Shown: positions 18,578-28,094 of the stretch, piece by piece | Layout of the letters: every line of letters begins with the position of its first letter | How positions within the stretch are numbered: position 1 is the first letter of the stretch | From: Paraburkholderia fungorum | GTDB taxonomy: Bacteria; Pseudomonadota; Gammaproteobacteria; Burkholderiales; Burkholderiaceae | Assembly: GCF_902833645.1 (NCBI RefSeq) | Contig: NZ_CADFGE010000001.1 | Location: 434,001 to 498,000 of the forward strand | Length of the DNA stretch: 64,000 bases | Direction of reading: 5' to 3' | Made by a program: the position numbers and the translations under genes | Notes under the pieces: model-generated | What the model saw: the letters and a program-made list of their open reading frames with translations, nothing else | Told to the model about the DNA's origin: nothing | Database searches by the model: none

Positions 18578-19846
18578 ATGCTTTCAGATCAAGAGCCGAG
18601 CACCGTGACTACTTTCAATCCACAACAGCTTGTCGAACTCGCGCGTCAGTACGGCACGCCTCTTTGGGTCTACGACGCTGACGTGATTCGTCAACGTATC
18701 GCTGAACTGCGCAGCTTCGACGTGATCCGCTATGCGCAGAAGGCGTGTTCGAATGTGCACATCCTGAAGCTGATGCGCGACGAAGGGGCGATGGTCGATG
18801 CTGTGTCGCTGGGCGAAATCACTCGCAGTCTCGCGGCGGGTTTTACGCCGGATGGCGATCCTGAGGGCGTGGTGCTGACGGCTGATCTCGTCGATCACGC
18901 GACGCTGGCTACGGTGATCGAACATCGCATTACGGTCAACACCGGATCGCTCGATATGCTTGAACGGGTGGGACAGCATGCGCCTGAAGGGCACCGGGTC
19001 TGGCTGCGGATCAATCCGGGTTTCGGTCACGGCCACAGCAACAAGACCAACACTGGCGGTGAGCATAGCAAGCATGGCATCTGGCTCGACGACGTGCCGC
19101 TGGCGATAGCGATGGTGCGGCGCTACGGTCTGAAGCTGGTCGGGCTGCACATGCATATCGGCTCCGGCGTCGACTACACACATCTGGCGCGTGTGTGCGA
19201 CGCGATGGTCGAAGCGGTGCGGAGTCTGGGGCACGATATTGAAGCGATTTCGGCCGGCGGCGGGTTGTCCGTGCCGTATAGCGCAGGCGAGCCGCGGATT
19301 GACGCCGAGCACTATTTTCGTCTTTGGGACGATGCGCGCAAGCAGATCGAAGCACACCTCGGACATCACGTGAGACTGGAGATCGAACCGGGGCGCTTTC
19401 TTGTCGCGGAAGCGGGTGTGCTGATCGCCGAGGTGCACGCGCTAAATCGCCGGCCGAACCGGCAATTCGTCCTGGTCGATGCGGGCTTTAACGACCTGGT
19501 GAGGCCGTCTTTCTACGGCAGTCGTCATGAGATGACGGTGGTGAAAGGCAACGGCATGCGGAGTGAAGCGACAGTTGGCGCCTTCACGGTGGCCGGACCG
19601 TTGTGCGAAGCGGGCGATGTGTTTACGCAGGAGGCGGGTGGGGTGGTGACGAACCGCGCCATGCCGACGCCGGAAGTGGGCGACTTCATTGTGTTTCACG
19701 ATGCAGGCGCATATGGTGCGTCGATGTCATCGAACTACAACAGCCGGCCGCTGGCGCCTGAAGTGCTGCTGGAGAAGGGCAAGCCGCGTTTGATCCGGCG
19801 CAGGCAGAGCATGCAGGAACTGATTGCGCTCGAAATGCCCGGCTAA
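18578..19846 (+). CDS. lysA: Diaminopimelate decarboxylase
   Basis: About 422 residues, the family length. A fold III PLP enzyme: the PLP lysine is in IRYAQKACSN, with HMHIGSGVDYT, ISAGGGLSVPYS, EPGRFLVAEAG and the active-site GPLCEAGDVF. It decarboxylates meso-diaminopimelate to lysine in the cytoplasm. The frame extends upstream to 18245, but that part is antisense to the LysR gene. ATG at 18578 or GTG at 18605 fits homologue lengths. Its 3' end overlaps the convergent LysR gene by 4 bp. Confidence 0.85.
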   Translation: MLSDQEPSTVTTFNPQQLVELARQYGTPLWVYDADVIRQRIAELRSFDVIRYAQKACSNVHILKLMRDEGAMVDAVSLGEITRSLAAGFTPDGDPEGVVLTADLVDHATLATVIEHRITVNTGSLDMLERVGQHAPEGHRVWLRINPGFGHGHSNKTNTGGEHSKHGIWLDDVPLAIAMVRRYGLKLVGLHMHIGSGVDYTHLARVCDAMVEAVRSLGHDIEAISAGGGLSVPYSAGEPRIDAEHYFRLWDDARKQIEAHLGHHVRLEIEPGRFLVAEAGVLIAEVHALNRRPNRQFVLVDAGFNDLVRPSFYGSRHEMTVVKGNGMRSEATVGAFTVAGPLCEAGDVFTQEAGGVVTNRAMPTPEVGDFIVFHDAGAYGASMSSNYNSRPLAPEVLLEKGKPRLIRRRQSMQELIALEMPG

Positions 19847-20784
19847 TTCTGTCGAGCGTGGTCGCTGCGAGCCCTCACCGTGCGTGTGTACGACGCGATC
19901 ATCGTCGCGAGTTCCTGGGCGGCGGGTGTGATGGGAATCGCCGCACGCTGCAGCAGGCACACGTTCTGTTCGACCGCACGCTCGCGCACGTTGATCGATG
20001 TGAGCGTGCTCGCAAACGGCCCGCGCTTCGCCACAATCGACGCCTCCAGCGACAGGCAGTCCGTCGCACTGACCAGGTGCAGCGTCTCGTACAGACCTTC
20101 CACCGTGGCGATGATTTTCGGCGGTGGCAAGCCGTGACTCTCCAGCAGATGGGTCAGCCGGTTGACTTGCGGGTCGTCGGTGAGATTGGGCGAACGCGTT
20201 GCCACCCATGTGCAATCGGCTAGCTCGGCAAGCGAAGTCGCGCCCGCTTTCGGATGACCGCGACGGCAGACGATCACGGGATCGGACGGATAGAGCGGTG
20301 TGACGGACAGATCGGCCGTGTCCGTATGCTTCGATACCAGAGCGACAGCGAAATCGAGCGTGCCTTCGCGAATCCACGAAATCATCATCCGCGACGTACC
20401 GGTGCGCAAATGCACCGCGACCCGCTCGAAGCGCGCGCGGAATTCCGTCAGCACCGGTGCGAAGGCGTCGACGAGCGGCTCGGTGGTCATGCCGAACGTG
20501 ACTTCGCCTGCATAGTCGCCGCGCAATTGCTGCACTTCCTGTTCGGCCCGCTCGCATTCGCCGAGAATCGCGCCGGCCCGCTGCAACAGGCGCTGGCCGA
20601 GCGCGGTTAGCGCGATTCCGCGGTTCGTGCGGGTGAACAAGGTCGCGCCCAGCATCGATTCGAGGTGCTGCAACTGTTGCGTGATACCGCTCTGGGCGAT
20701 GCCGAGCGCCCGCGACGCAGCGCGAATGCTGCCATGCTCGGCGACAGCGGTGAATGCGCGTAGTTGGGCAATCGTCAACGCCAT
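19843..20784 (-). CDS. LysR-family regulator
   Basis: 313 residues, full length: HTH MALTIAQLRAFTAVAEHGSI and AQSGITQQLQHLESMLG, followed by an effector domain. It is divergent from the amino-acid-binding protein gene at 20908 with a 123-bp gap containing an inverted repeat, so it probably regulates that gene and the hydrolase behind it. The ligand is unknown; an amino acid or N-acyl amino acid would fit the neighbours. Confidence 0.87.
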   Translation of the reverse strand: MALTIAQLRAFTAVAEHGSIRAASRALGIAQSGITQQLQHLESMLGATLFTRTNRGIALTALGQRLLQRAGAILGECERAEQEVQQLRGDYAGEVTFGMTTEPLVDAFAPVLTEFRARFERVAVHLRTGTSRMMISWIREGTLDFAVALVSKHTDTADLSVTPLYPSDPVIVCRRGHPKAGATSLAELADCTWVATRSPNLTDDPQVNRLTHLLESHGLPPPKIIATVEGLYETLHLVSATDCLSLEASIVAKRGPFASTLTSINVRERAVEQNVCLLQRAAIPITPAAQELATMIASYTRTVRARSDHARQN

Positions 20785-20802
20785 GCGGAGTTTCCGTGAT
20801 CG

Positions 20803-20827
20803 GTAAAAGTGATCATGATATTACTTT
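20803..20827. promoter_or_regulatory. Inverted repeat between divergent LysR and binding-protein genes
   Basis: GTAAAAGT and ATTACTTT face each other around GATCATGAT (AAAGT at 20806-20810, ACTTT at 20823-20827). The dyad sits 19 bp before the LysR start and about 80 bp before the binding-protein start, where LysR autoregulatory sites are usually found. Inferred from position and symmetry. Confidence 0.4.
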
Positions 20828-20907
20828 CGGGACTTCTTTGAGGCGCGGCGGCGGCATAGGATGGCTCCCTACTCCGTAGTAATCCGCCCAACCCACACCC
20901 GCCTCCC

Positions 20908-21675
20908 ATGAAAATCTCGCTGATGATCTTGAGCGCCGCGCTGACTTTCAGCAGTGGTGCGTTTGCCGCCGACCCCGCCACGCTGCGCCTCGGCATCGAT
21001 CCGAGCTATCCGCCGATGGACGCCAAGGCGCCCGACGGCAGCTTCAAAGGATTCGACGTCGATCTCGGCAACGAAATCTGCCGGCGTATTCATGCGCATT
21101 GCCAGTGGGTCGAACTCGAATTCTCGGGGATGATTCCGGCGCTGCAGGCGCGCAAGATCGACGCGATTCTTTCGTCGATGGCGATCACGGAGAAGCGCGA
21201 GCAGCAGATTCTCTTCACTTCGAAGCTGTTTCAGTTCAAATCGCGGCTGATCGCGCGCCAGGGTTCGGCGCTTGCGGGTGGGACGAATGCGTTGGCCGGC
21301 AAGCAGATTGGCGTGCAGACGGGGACGCAGTTTGAAGGGTACGCATTGAAGAATTGGGCGCCGCTTGGCGCGCATGTGGTCGCGTATAAGAGTCAGGATG
21401 AGGTGTTCGCCGATTTGCAGAATGGCCGGCTTGATGGCGCATTGCTCGGCACTGTCGAAGCTGACTACGGCTTTTTGCGCACGCCGGCCGGGAAGGGGTT
21501 TGCTTTTGTCGGCGAGCCGCTTTCGATGGGTGATCGTGGTGTGGGGATTGGTCTGCGTAAGGATGAGACCGCGGTGCAGGCGTCCATGAACGAGGCGATT
21601 GCTTCAATGCTTAAGGACGGTACGTACGCGAAGATCGCGAAGAAGTATTTCGATTTCGATCCGTACGGCAATTGA
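20908..21675 (+). CDS. Periplasmic polar-amino-acid-binding protein (ABC transporter, family 3)
   Basis: 255 residues. A signal peptide (MKISLMILSAALTFSSGAFA) is followed by a family 3 solute-binding fold: LRLGIDPSYPPMDAKAPDG, GFDVDLGNEIC, and Ser-Ser-Met in ILSSMAITEKR, as in lysine/arginine/ornithine- or histidine-binding proteins. No permease or ATPase gene is beside it, so it must use a transporter encoded elsewhere. It is co-directional with the hydrolase 36 bp downstream. Confidence 0.88.
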   Translation: MKISLMILSAALTFSSGAFAADPATLRLGIDPSYPPMDAKAPDGSFKGFDVDLGNEICRRIHAHCQWVELEFSGMIPALQARKIDAILSSMAITEKREQQILFTSKLFQFKSRLIARQGSALAGGTNALAGKQIGVQTGTQFEGYALKNWAPLGAHVVAYKSQDEVFADLQNGRLDGALLGTVEADYGFLRTPAGKGFAFVGEPLSMGDRGVGIGLRKDETAVQASMNEAIASMLKDGTYAKIAKKYFDFDPYGN

Positions 21676-21711
21676 TCTTCCTTCTAATTTTCTTTTTCAG
21701 ATTCTCTGTTC

Positions 21712-22830
21712 ATGAATAAGCAATCGATTCCGCTTCTATCGCCGGCTATCGGCACGCACCGTGAGCTGGTGTCGTTTCATTTTGGCCCGTTGGATAGCGG
21801 TCAGAAAATCTATATCCAGTCGTCGCTGCACGCAGATGAAACGCCGGCGATGCTGACGACGGTTTTGCTTAAACGTCGCTTGCTCGAACTGGAGAAGCAG
21901 GGTGCGCTAAATGCGGAAATCGTGCTGGTGCCGGTGGCGAATCCGGTCGGGCTTGGCCAGTACGTGCTGGGGCAGTTTCTTGGACGCTTTGATCTTGGCA
22001 GCGGCAAGAACTTCAATCGACACTTTCTGCAGTTCTCCGGGCTGGTGGCGCGGGCTAAGGAGGCGTTGGGTTCGGATGCTTCGGAGAATCGGCGGATTGT
22101 TCGCGAACTGATCGGCGCTGAGTTGGCTGAGCAGAAACCGCTGACTGAGTTCGAGTCGCTGCAGTTGGCCTTGCTGAAGCTTTCCTTCGATGCGGATGTG
22201 GTGATCGATTTGCATTGCTCGTTGGAAGCGGTCATGCATCTCTATACCAGTGAGGCGGCGTGGCCGGAGTTTGAGCCTTTGGCGCGGTATCTGGGGGCGC
22301 AGGCTTCGTTGCTGGCGACTAACTCGGGTGGGGAGTCGTTTGATGAGACGCATAGTTTGTTGTGGTGGCAATTGCAGCAAGCTTTGCCTGCCGATAAGCC
22401 TGTGCCCAATGGGGCGATTGCTGTTACGGTGGAGTGCCGTGGGCAGCGGGATGTTTCTTATGAAGTCGCGCAGGAAGATGCTGATGCGTTGATTGATTAT
22501 CTGGTTTGGCGCAAGGCCGTTTGGGTTGATGCTGTTAAGCCATTGCCCGAGTTGTTGGCGCCTGCGACGCCGCTTGCCGGTAGCGAGCAGTTCTATGCGC
22601 CCGTTAGCGGGATTCTTGTTCATCGCGCCAGGATTGGGGACACGATTCGTGTCGGGCAGGCGCTGTTCGATATTGTCGATCCGTTGACTGATGAAACTAC
22701 TACTTTGTTTAGCAATACAGAGGGTGTGTTTTATATGCGGCGGGCGATTCGGTTTGTGACGGCTGGGGCGCCGTTGGGGCGGGTGACTGGGGCGCGGGCT
22801 TTTAGGACCGGGGTTTTGTTGGGGGCCTAA
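21712..22830 (+). CDS. Succinylglutamate desuccinylase/aspartoacylase-family hydrolase
   Basis: 372 residues. The zinc ligands are visible as His40-x2-Glu43 (SSLHADETPA) and His168 (VVIDLHCS), with a catalytic-type Glu241 (VTVECRG). The C-terminal half (about 280-370) is a beta domain resembling the aspartoacylase barrel. It is expected to deacylate an N-acyl amino acid or peptide. The gene is unusually G+T-rich and C-poor on the coding strand towards its 3' end compared with its neighbours. Probably co-transcribed with the binding protein. Confidence 0.83.
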   Translation: MNKQSIPLLSPAIGTHRELVSFHFGPLDSGQKIYIQSSLHADETPAMLTTVLLKRRLLELEKQGALNAEIVLVPVANPVGLGQYVLGQFLGRFDLGSGKNFNRHFLQFSGLVARAKEALGSDASENRRIVRELIGAELAEQKPLTEFESLQLALLKLSFDADVVIDLHCSLEAVMHLYTSEAAWPEFEPLARYLGAQASLLATNSGGESFDETHSLLWWQLQQALPADKPVPNGAIAVTVECRGQRDVSYEVAQEDADALIDYLVWRKAVWVDAVKPLPELLAPATPLAGSEQFYAPVSGILVHRARIGDTIRVGQALFDIVDPLTDETTTLFSNTEGVFYMRRAIRFVTAGAPLGRVTGARAFRTGVLLGA

Positions 22831-22920
22831 GGGCTTGGGTGCGGCCTGCTCGGCAGTTCGTTTGCGCTACGGTTTTTTGTCTTTGGCCTTTCCTTGCTTT
22901 GGCAGTGGTCTATTGGCGTT

Positions 22921-22974
22921 GCCCCTGTGCGGGGCGGCACCTACTTTTCTTTGCCTGCCGCAAAGAAAAGTAGG
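22921..22974. repeat. Intergenic palindromic repeat of Burkholderia type
   Basis: A 15-bp perfect stem (CCTACTTTTCTTTGC at 22940-22954 and its complement at 22960-22974) closes a 5-nt loop. It follows a GC hairpin (GCCCC/GGGGC, 22921-22935). From memory, closely similar CTTTTCTTTGC...GCAAAGAAAAG elements recur between genes in Paraburkholderia. The remaining part of 22831-23295 contains no gene I can support. It may act as a terminator for either side. Confidence 0.65.
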
Positions 22975-23295
22975 CAAAAGAAAGCGGCTTTACACCGCCA
23001 GCTCATAAGCGGGTCCCCCGCGCAGCTACGGTAGTGGTGCATCTGGAATCTGTCTCCTCGCACACTCCGCCTCAGTGACAAGGCAGTCATACTTCCGGCG
23101 GCGCTGCGCGCGCCGATGCGGTATTTCTTCAAGACGTTGCCGTTGCCGTTGTCGTTGCAAGACGCTAACTTTGGTCAATCGGCCCAAGACGTCCGCAAGA
23201 TTCCTACCGCGCTTCAATATTGCATCGCCAAGCCTCGGTCGAGCGGCCCAACAGCAGCCATCCAACCGAGGCCCATCTACTTCCCCCATTCGCCC

Positions 23296-25449
23296 TTAGC
23301 TCACCACCAACACCGGCGCGACAGCCGCCGGGTCACTGATGCTCGGTCGGCCATTCTCTACGTGCCCCGCCACACGACGCGAAAAACTCGTGTCGTCGTT
23401 GCTCGTCACCGTCAAGTCGTACCAGTGGTGGCTCGATGCCAGCACCCAGCCTTCTTCGATATGCGCCCCCGCCGGCACCAGCACGGGACGCGTGCGCGCG
23501 CCATACGCATTGTCCGTTACCGTTAAGCGCGCAATACCGCCTCCCTTGTTGCTGAACTTGATAAACACGTTTCCGTTCGCAACGTCATACTGCACCTTGA
23601 TTTCCGGCTCCGCGGGCTTGTTGTGGCCGTGCCAACCCGCCGCCTGCGCGGTCTGTGCCGTAGCCGTCTGCGTGTTACCAGCAAACTTGCGCACGAAACC
23701 GTTCGGTCCGAATACCTCGAAGGTGTATACGCCATTCGTCGTCGTCAGATCGAAGCTCTCGCTGAGCGACTTGCCAGCCTCGACGGTGTAGCGCCACGGG
23801 CCGTCCGTGCGATTCGTCGAGTACACGTAGAAATGCGCGCCTTGACGGCCGCTGTTGGCGAACACGATCTCAAACGTGTTCTTCTTCACGTCCGCATGAC
23901 CGTTCACGTGCAACTCATACGGCAACGCACGGGCGAAACGGATACCGCTTTCCTGCGGGTCAAAGGCGACCGGCGTAGTGGGCACCGTGGGTTTCGGCTG
24001 CGACGAGCACTCGTTGGCGATCTGCTGGTAATTGCTCGTGTCCGGCAGCGTCGGCACTGAGGCGTCCGGCGTGCGGAAGTCGAACGCAGTAGTCAGGTCG
24101 CCACAAACGGCGCGGCGCCATGCCGTGATGTTCGGCTCGTAGACGCCAAAGCGCGTCTCGATGAAGCGAATCACCGACGTGTGATCAAAAACCTGCGAGC
24201 ACACGAAACCACCCTTGCTCCAAGGCGATACGATCGTCATCGGCACGCGCGGGCCAAGACCGTACGGCAAGCCGTCAGCAGTATAGCTGCCGCCGCGCCC
24301 CGGATTCACCACGTTGTGAATCTCGCCGTCGGTGCTGACCGTCGATTGGCCTTGGGCCGGCGTCGTCGCCGGTTGCGGCGGCACGAGGTGATCGAAGAAG
24401 CCGTCGTTCTCGTCGTACATGATGAACAACACCGTCTTGCTCCACACTTCGGGATTCGACGTCAACGCGTCGAGAATCTGCGACGTGTATTCCGCGCCGT
24501 ATGCGGGCGTATAGCTCGGGTGCTCGGAGTATGCGGCGGGCGGGCACAGCCACGATACCTGCGGCAGGTTGCCCGCGAGCACGTCGTTCTTCAGGTCCGC
24601 AATCGTGCGCACAGTCTGCGCGCGCTCGTACAGGGCGCTGCCCGGTTGCGCGTTGATAAAGTTCGCGAAGTTCTGCAGGACGTTGGTGCCGTAGTTGCCG
24701 TTCAACGGATCGGCGCCCGTCAGACCCTGCTGATACACCTGCCACGTAATCCCCGCGGCTTGCAGACGTTCCGGATACGTGGTCCACGAGAGCAATTGAT
24801 AAGTCGGCGGACCGTCGTTGTCGACGAAATCGTTGTTGTCGAGCAGCGGGCCACCCATGGTGCCGGTCGGATCGACCATGCCGCTCATCAGATAGGCGCG
24901 GTTCGGGTGCGTCGGTCCCGGCAGCGAACAGAAATAGGCGTCGCACACCGTGAATGCGTCGGCCAGAGCGTAGTGGAACGGGATGTCGCTACGCAGGTAG
25001 TAGCCCATCGTCATGTCGGTCTTGTACTGCGGCCACTGGTTGTACGCGCCGTTGTTCATCGCATAGTGCGTCGGGTACCACGAGTGATCGAGGTCGCCGA
25101 TACATTGCGCGCTGGTCGTCGCCGTGTTCAGATGGAACGGCAGCACCGGTTGCGCCGCATTTTCCTTCGACGGCTGGTACCACACGGGTTGCTGGCCACC
25201 CGGCAGCGGAATCGGGAAGCGGTCGTTGTAACCGCGTACGCCGCGCATATGGCCGAAGTAGTGGTCGAACGAACGGTTCTCCTGCATGAACACGACGATG
25301 TGTTCGACATCGCGGATCGTGCCGGTGCGCGAAAACGCGGGCACGGCAAGCGCATTGCGAATGGACTCGGGCAGCGCGGTCAGCGCGGCAGCAGCGCCGG
25401 CCGATGAAGCCACGGTCTGCAGGAAACGGCGACGGCTATTTGATGTCAT
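23296..25449 (-). CDS. plcN: Phosphocholine-specific (non-hemolytic type) phospholipase C, Tat-exported
   Basis: 717 residues, the family length. The Tat signal SRRRFLQ with a hydrophobic Ala-rich stretch is followed by the phosphoesterase domain: EHIVVFMQENRSFDHYFG, PGPTHPNRAYLMSG, MYDENDGFFDHLVPP, DHTSVIRFIE. Two C-terminal DUF756-type beta domains follow (about 500-710). It hydrolyses phosphatidylcholine/sphingomyelin outside the cytoplasmic membrane. The choice between PlcN and PlcH is by general likeness only. The gene is monocistronic. Confidence 0.87.
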   Translation of the reverse strand: MTSNSRRRFLQTVASSAGAAAALTALPESIRNALAVPAFSRTGTIRDVEHIVVFMQENRSFDHYFGHMRGVRGYNDRFPIPLPGGQQPVWYQPSKENAAQPVLPFHLNTATTSAQCIGDLDHSWYPTHYAMNNGAYNQWPQYKTDMTMGYYLRSDIPFHYALADAFTVCDAYFCSLPGPTHPNRAYLMSGMVDPTGTMGGPLLDNNDFVDNDGPPTYQLLSWTTYPERLQAAGITWQVYQQGLTGADPLNGNYGTNVLQNFANFINAQPGSALYERAQTVRTIADLKNDVLAGNLPQVSWLCPPAAYSEHPSYTPAYGAEYTSQILDALTSNPEVWSKTVLFIMYDENDGFFDHLVPPQPATTPAQGQSTVSTDGEIHNVVNPGRGGSYTADGLPYGLGPRVPMTIVSPWSKGGFVCSQVFDHTSVIRFIETRFGVYEPNITAWRRAVCGDLTTAFDFRTPDASVPTLPDTSNYQQIANECSSQPKPTVPTTPVAFDPQESGIRFARALPYELHVNGHADVKKNTFEIVFANSGRQGAHFYVYSTNRTDGPWRYTVEAGKSLSESFDLTTTNGVYTFEVFGPNGFVRKFAGNTQTATAQTAQAAGWHGHNKPAEPEIKVQYDVANGNVFIKFSNKGGGIARLTVTDNAYGARTRPVLVPAGAHIEEGWVLASSHHWYDLTVTSNDDTSFSRRVAGHVENGRPSISDPAAVAPVLVVS

Positions 25450-25512
25450 CGAATATCACCTTCTGCGGGTGGGGAAAGAATAGCGCGCCTCGCGCGCGCC
25501 GGAAGAATCAGG

Positions 25513-25845
25513 TCAGTTGCTATTCGCGCTGTCGCCCGGTGCGTAATGCATTACGGGCGTAACTTGCTGGCTGTCGGCAGCAAGACTGGCTTGCATGTTC
25601 TGGGTAATGGCGTCGGACGCGGCAGCGGGGTCGGCTGCGAGGGGTGCCGATGCGTCGGGCATGCCGGCTGCGGGGACCATCGTGGTGCCTGGTGTGGCAG
25701 CGTTGTTCGCGGCGGTTGGCGATGAGGATGTTGAAGACGTTGAAGACGTCGAGGCCGAAGTGGAGTCGTCGGCGCCACAACCGCCTAACGCGCAAGTTGC
25801 GAGCGCAACTAGAACGACGCTGGCGAGGCGAGTGTCTGTTCTCAT
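25513..25845 (-). CDS. Small putative lipoprotein, Ser/Thr/Ala-rich
   Basis: 110 residues from the ATG at 25845 (TTG at 25857 is possible). A signal peptide ends in a lipobox (ATCALGGC), so the protein is probably lipid-anchored. The mature part begins with a low-complexity Ser/Thr run (STSASTSSTSSTSSS) and has no recognisable domain. It lies 63 bp upstream of the phospholipase gene on the same strand, so co-expression is possible. Confidence 0.6.
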   Translation of the reverse strand: MRTDTRLASVVLVALATCALGGCGADDSTSASTSSTSSTSSSPTAANNAATPGTTMVPAAGMPDASAPLAADPAAASDAITQNMQASLAADSQQVTPVMHYAPGDSANSN

Positions 25846-26054
25846 GTCTGCATCCAATTTGTGGCGGCGGATGCAGTCTCCAATCCTTTCGAGAAATAAT
25901 TGTGAAACGTTTGCGAGTGAATAAGGCTTATTAAATTCGTCGGTTAGACGAAAGGAAATGGAAAGCGATAAGCAGGAGAATGGTCACAGTAACGCCACGC
26001 GCCTGAAGTCCAGGCACACCGAATGAATTGCGGTTTGCATAACCCGGTACGCGC

Positions 26055-28043
26055 ATGACATACATCGGCAGACCTTTCGACATCACGCGTCTCGAAGACG
26101 AATGGCTCGAAGCAGACGGCTTCGGCGGCTTCGCCTCGGGAACCGTGGGCACGCTGCGCGCGCGCCGCTATCACGCGTTGCTGCTCACGGCCACGCGAGC
26201 GCCTGGCGGGCGCGTGGTGCTCGTCAATGGAGTCGAAGTGTGGCTCGAAGCGGACGGTAAGCGTTACCCGCTGAGCATGCAGCGATACGTGCCAGACGTA
26301 ATCTATCCCGATCTGACGACAAGTCTTCTTGCCTTCAATACCGAGCCGTGGCCTACGTGGCGCTTCCAGGTTGATCCGCAGCGCGTGGTGACGGCCGAAG
26401 TATTCGTGAGCAAGGCGACGCGCGAAACGGTTTTGCGCTGGCGGCTGGAGGGATTGGGCGGCGCGTCTGCTTCTGGCGCGTTCACTCTGAAAGTGCGGCC
26501 TTTGCTCTCCGGCCGGGATTACCACGCACTGCACCATGAGAATCGCGCGTTCAACTTCAACGCGAAGTCGAGCGACAACCCGGCCTGTGTGAGTTGGCAG
26601 CCCTATGGCGACCTGCCGGTCATCAACGCCGTAACGAACGGCGCTTATACGCACGCGCCGGATTGGTATCGGAACTTCTGCTACGTTCGCGAGCGCGAGC
26701 GTGGCCTTGATTTCAGCGAAGACCTCGCCACGCCCGGCGTGTTCAGCTTCAATCCCATTGATGGCGAAGCGGTAATGATCCTCAGCGCGTCGGTCGCGTC
26801 CTCAGGGTCGGCAACGGTGCCGGTCAGCACCGCACCTGCTGCCGCCCACGCAGCCGAACTCGCGCGCGTCGAACAGCAGCGCCGCAACGCACTCGGCTCA
26901 CGTCTGCAGCGTTCGGCCGATGCCTACGTCGTCGCGCGTAACGAAGGCCGCACGATTCTCGCCGGCTTCCCCTGGTTCACTGACTGGGGCCGTGACACGT
27001 TCATCGCCATGCGCGGCCTGCTGATCGCCACGGGCCGTCTCGACGAAGCCGAAGCGATCCTGCTCGAATGGTCGGGCACCTTGTCCGCCGGCATGCTGCC
27101 GAATCGTTTTCCCGATTATGGCGACACGCCGGAATACAACTCCGTCGATGCATCGTTATGGTTCGTCGTCGCCGTGCACGACTATCTGGCGACGAACCAC
27201 GCGAAAGCCGACACGCGAACGCGTCTGCGGCAGGCCGTTGAAACCATCCTCACGGGCTACACGAACGGCACGCGCTTCAACATCAAGGCATCCGCCGAGG
27301 ATGCTCTTCTGAGCGCCGGTGTCCCCGGCGTGCAACTCACATGGATGGATGCCAAGGTCGGCGACTGGGTGGTCACGCCGCGCATCGGCAAACCCGTGGA
27401 AGTGCAGGCGCTCTGGATCAACGCATTGCGCATTGCAGCAACGTGGAGTTCGCGGTGGCAGGCGCCTGCGGAGCGAGCGTTGCAAGCGTTTCATGAACGG
27501 TTTACCGATCCGTCGACACAAGCGCTGGTCGACAACGTCGACGTGGATTTCGTCAAAGGCGTAGTAGATCGGTCGATCCGTCCGAATCAGATCTTCGCGG
27601 TGGGCGGCTTGCCGTTTCCGTTACTCGAAGGCGCGGCGGCGCGCGCGGTGGTCGATCAGGTCGAAGCTCACCTGCTCACGCCGCTCGGCCTCAGAACGCT
27701 CGCGCCGTCCGATCCGGCCTACCGTGGGCACTACGGCGGCACCCCGCTTGAGCGCGACGGCGCCTATCATCAAGGGACGGTCTGGCCATGGCTGCTGGGC
27801 CCGTTCGTCGAAGCCTGGTTGCGGGTTCATGGCGGCGAGCCGGATGCCCGCGCACAAGCCAAAGCGCGCTTTATCGACCCTCTGTACGCGCATCTCGATC
27901 ACGCGGGCCTCGACCACCTGTCCGAAATCGCCGATGGCGACGCGCCTCACACGCCCGCCGGCACGCCGTTTCAGGCGTGGTCGCTGGGGGAGTTGCTGCG
28001 CCTCGAAACCCTGCTTGCGCGGTTGGAGCCCATCGTCGCGTAA
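26055..28043 (+). CDS. Glycogen-debranching-type amylo-alpha-1,6-glucosidase
   Basis: 662 residues. The N-terminal beta domain (DEWLEADGFGGFASGTVGTL, RYHALLL) is followed by an (alpha/alpha)6 barrel with FPWFTDWGRDTFIAMRGL, PEYNSVDASLWF and YHQGTVWPWLLG. This is the GDE N-/C-terminal architecture seen in archaeal/bacterial debranching enzymes. It releases glucose from alpha-1,6 branch stubs. It is the first of a plus-strand series with a glucosidase, G6PDH and a glucokinase. Confidence 0.87.
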   Translation: MTYIGRPFDITRLEDEWLEADGFGGFASGTVGTLRARRYHALLLTATRAPGGRVVLVNGVEVWLEADGKRYPLSMQRYVPDVIYPDLTTSLLAFNTEPWPTWRFQVDPQRVVTAEVFVSKATRETVLRWRLEGLGGASASGAFTLKVRPLLSGRDYHALHHENRAFNFNAKSSDNPACVSWQPYGDLPVINAVTNGAYTHAPDWYRNFCYVRERERGLDFSEDLATPGVFSFNPIDGEAVMILSASVASSGSATVPVSTAPAAAHAAELARVEQQRRNALGSRLQRSADAYVVARNEGRTILAGFPWFTDWGRDTFIAMRGLLIATGRLDEAEAILLEWSGTLSAGMLPNRFPDYGDTPEYNSVDASLWFVVAVHDYLATNHAKADTRTRLRQAVETILTGYTNGTRFNIKASAEDALLSAGVPGVQLTWMDAKVGDWVVTPRIGKPVEVQALWINALRIAATWSSRWQAPAERALQAFHERFTDPSTQALVDNVDVDFVKGVVDRSIRPNQIFAVGGLPFPLLEGAAARAVVDQVEAHLLTPLGLRTLAPSDPAYRGHYGGTPLERDGAYHQGTVWPWLLGPFVEAWLRVHGGEPDARAQAKARFIDPLYAHLDHAGLDHLSEIADGDAPHTPAGTPFQAWSLGELLRLETLLARLEPIVA

Positions 28044-28094
28044 ACCGCGCTACGATGTGTATCCCACCTCCAGGCCCGACGCAAGGACATATTC

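Noticed and set aside
24181..25407. 408-codon plus-strand frame opposite the phospholipase C gene
   Set aside because: Arg/Val-biased antisense composition; the minus strand carries all phospholipase motifs.
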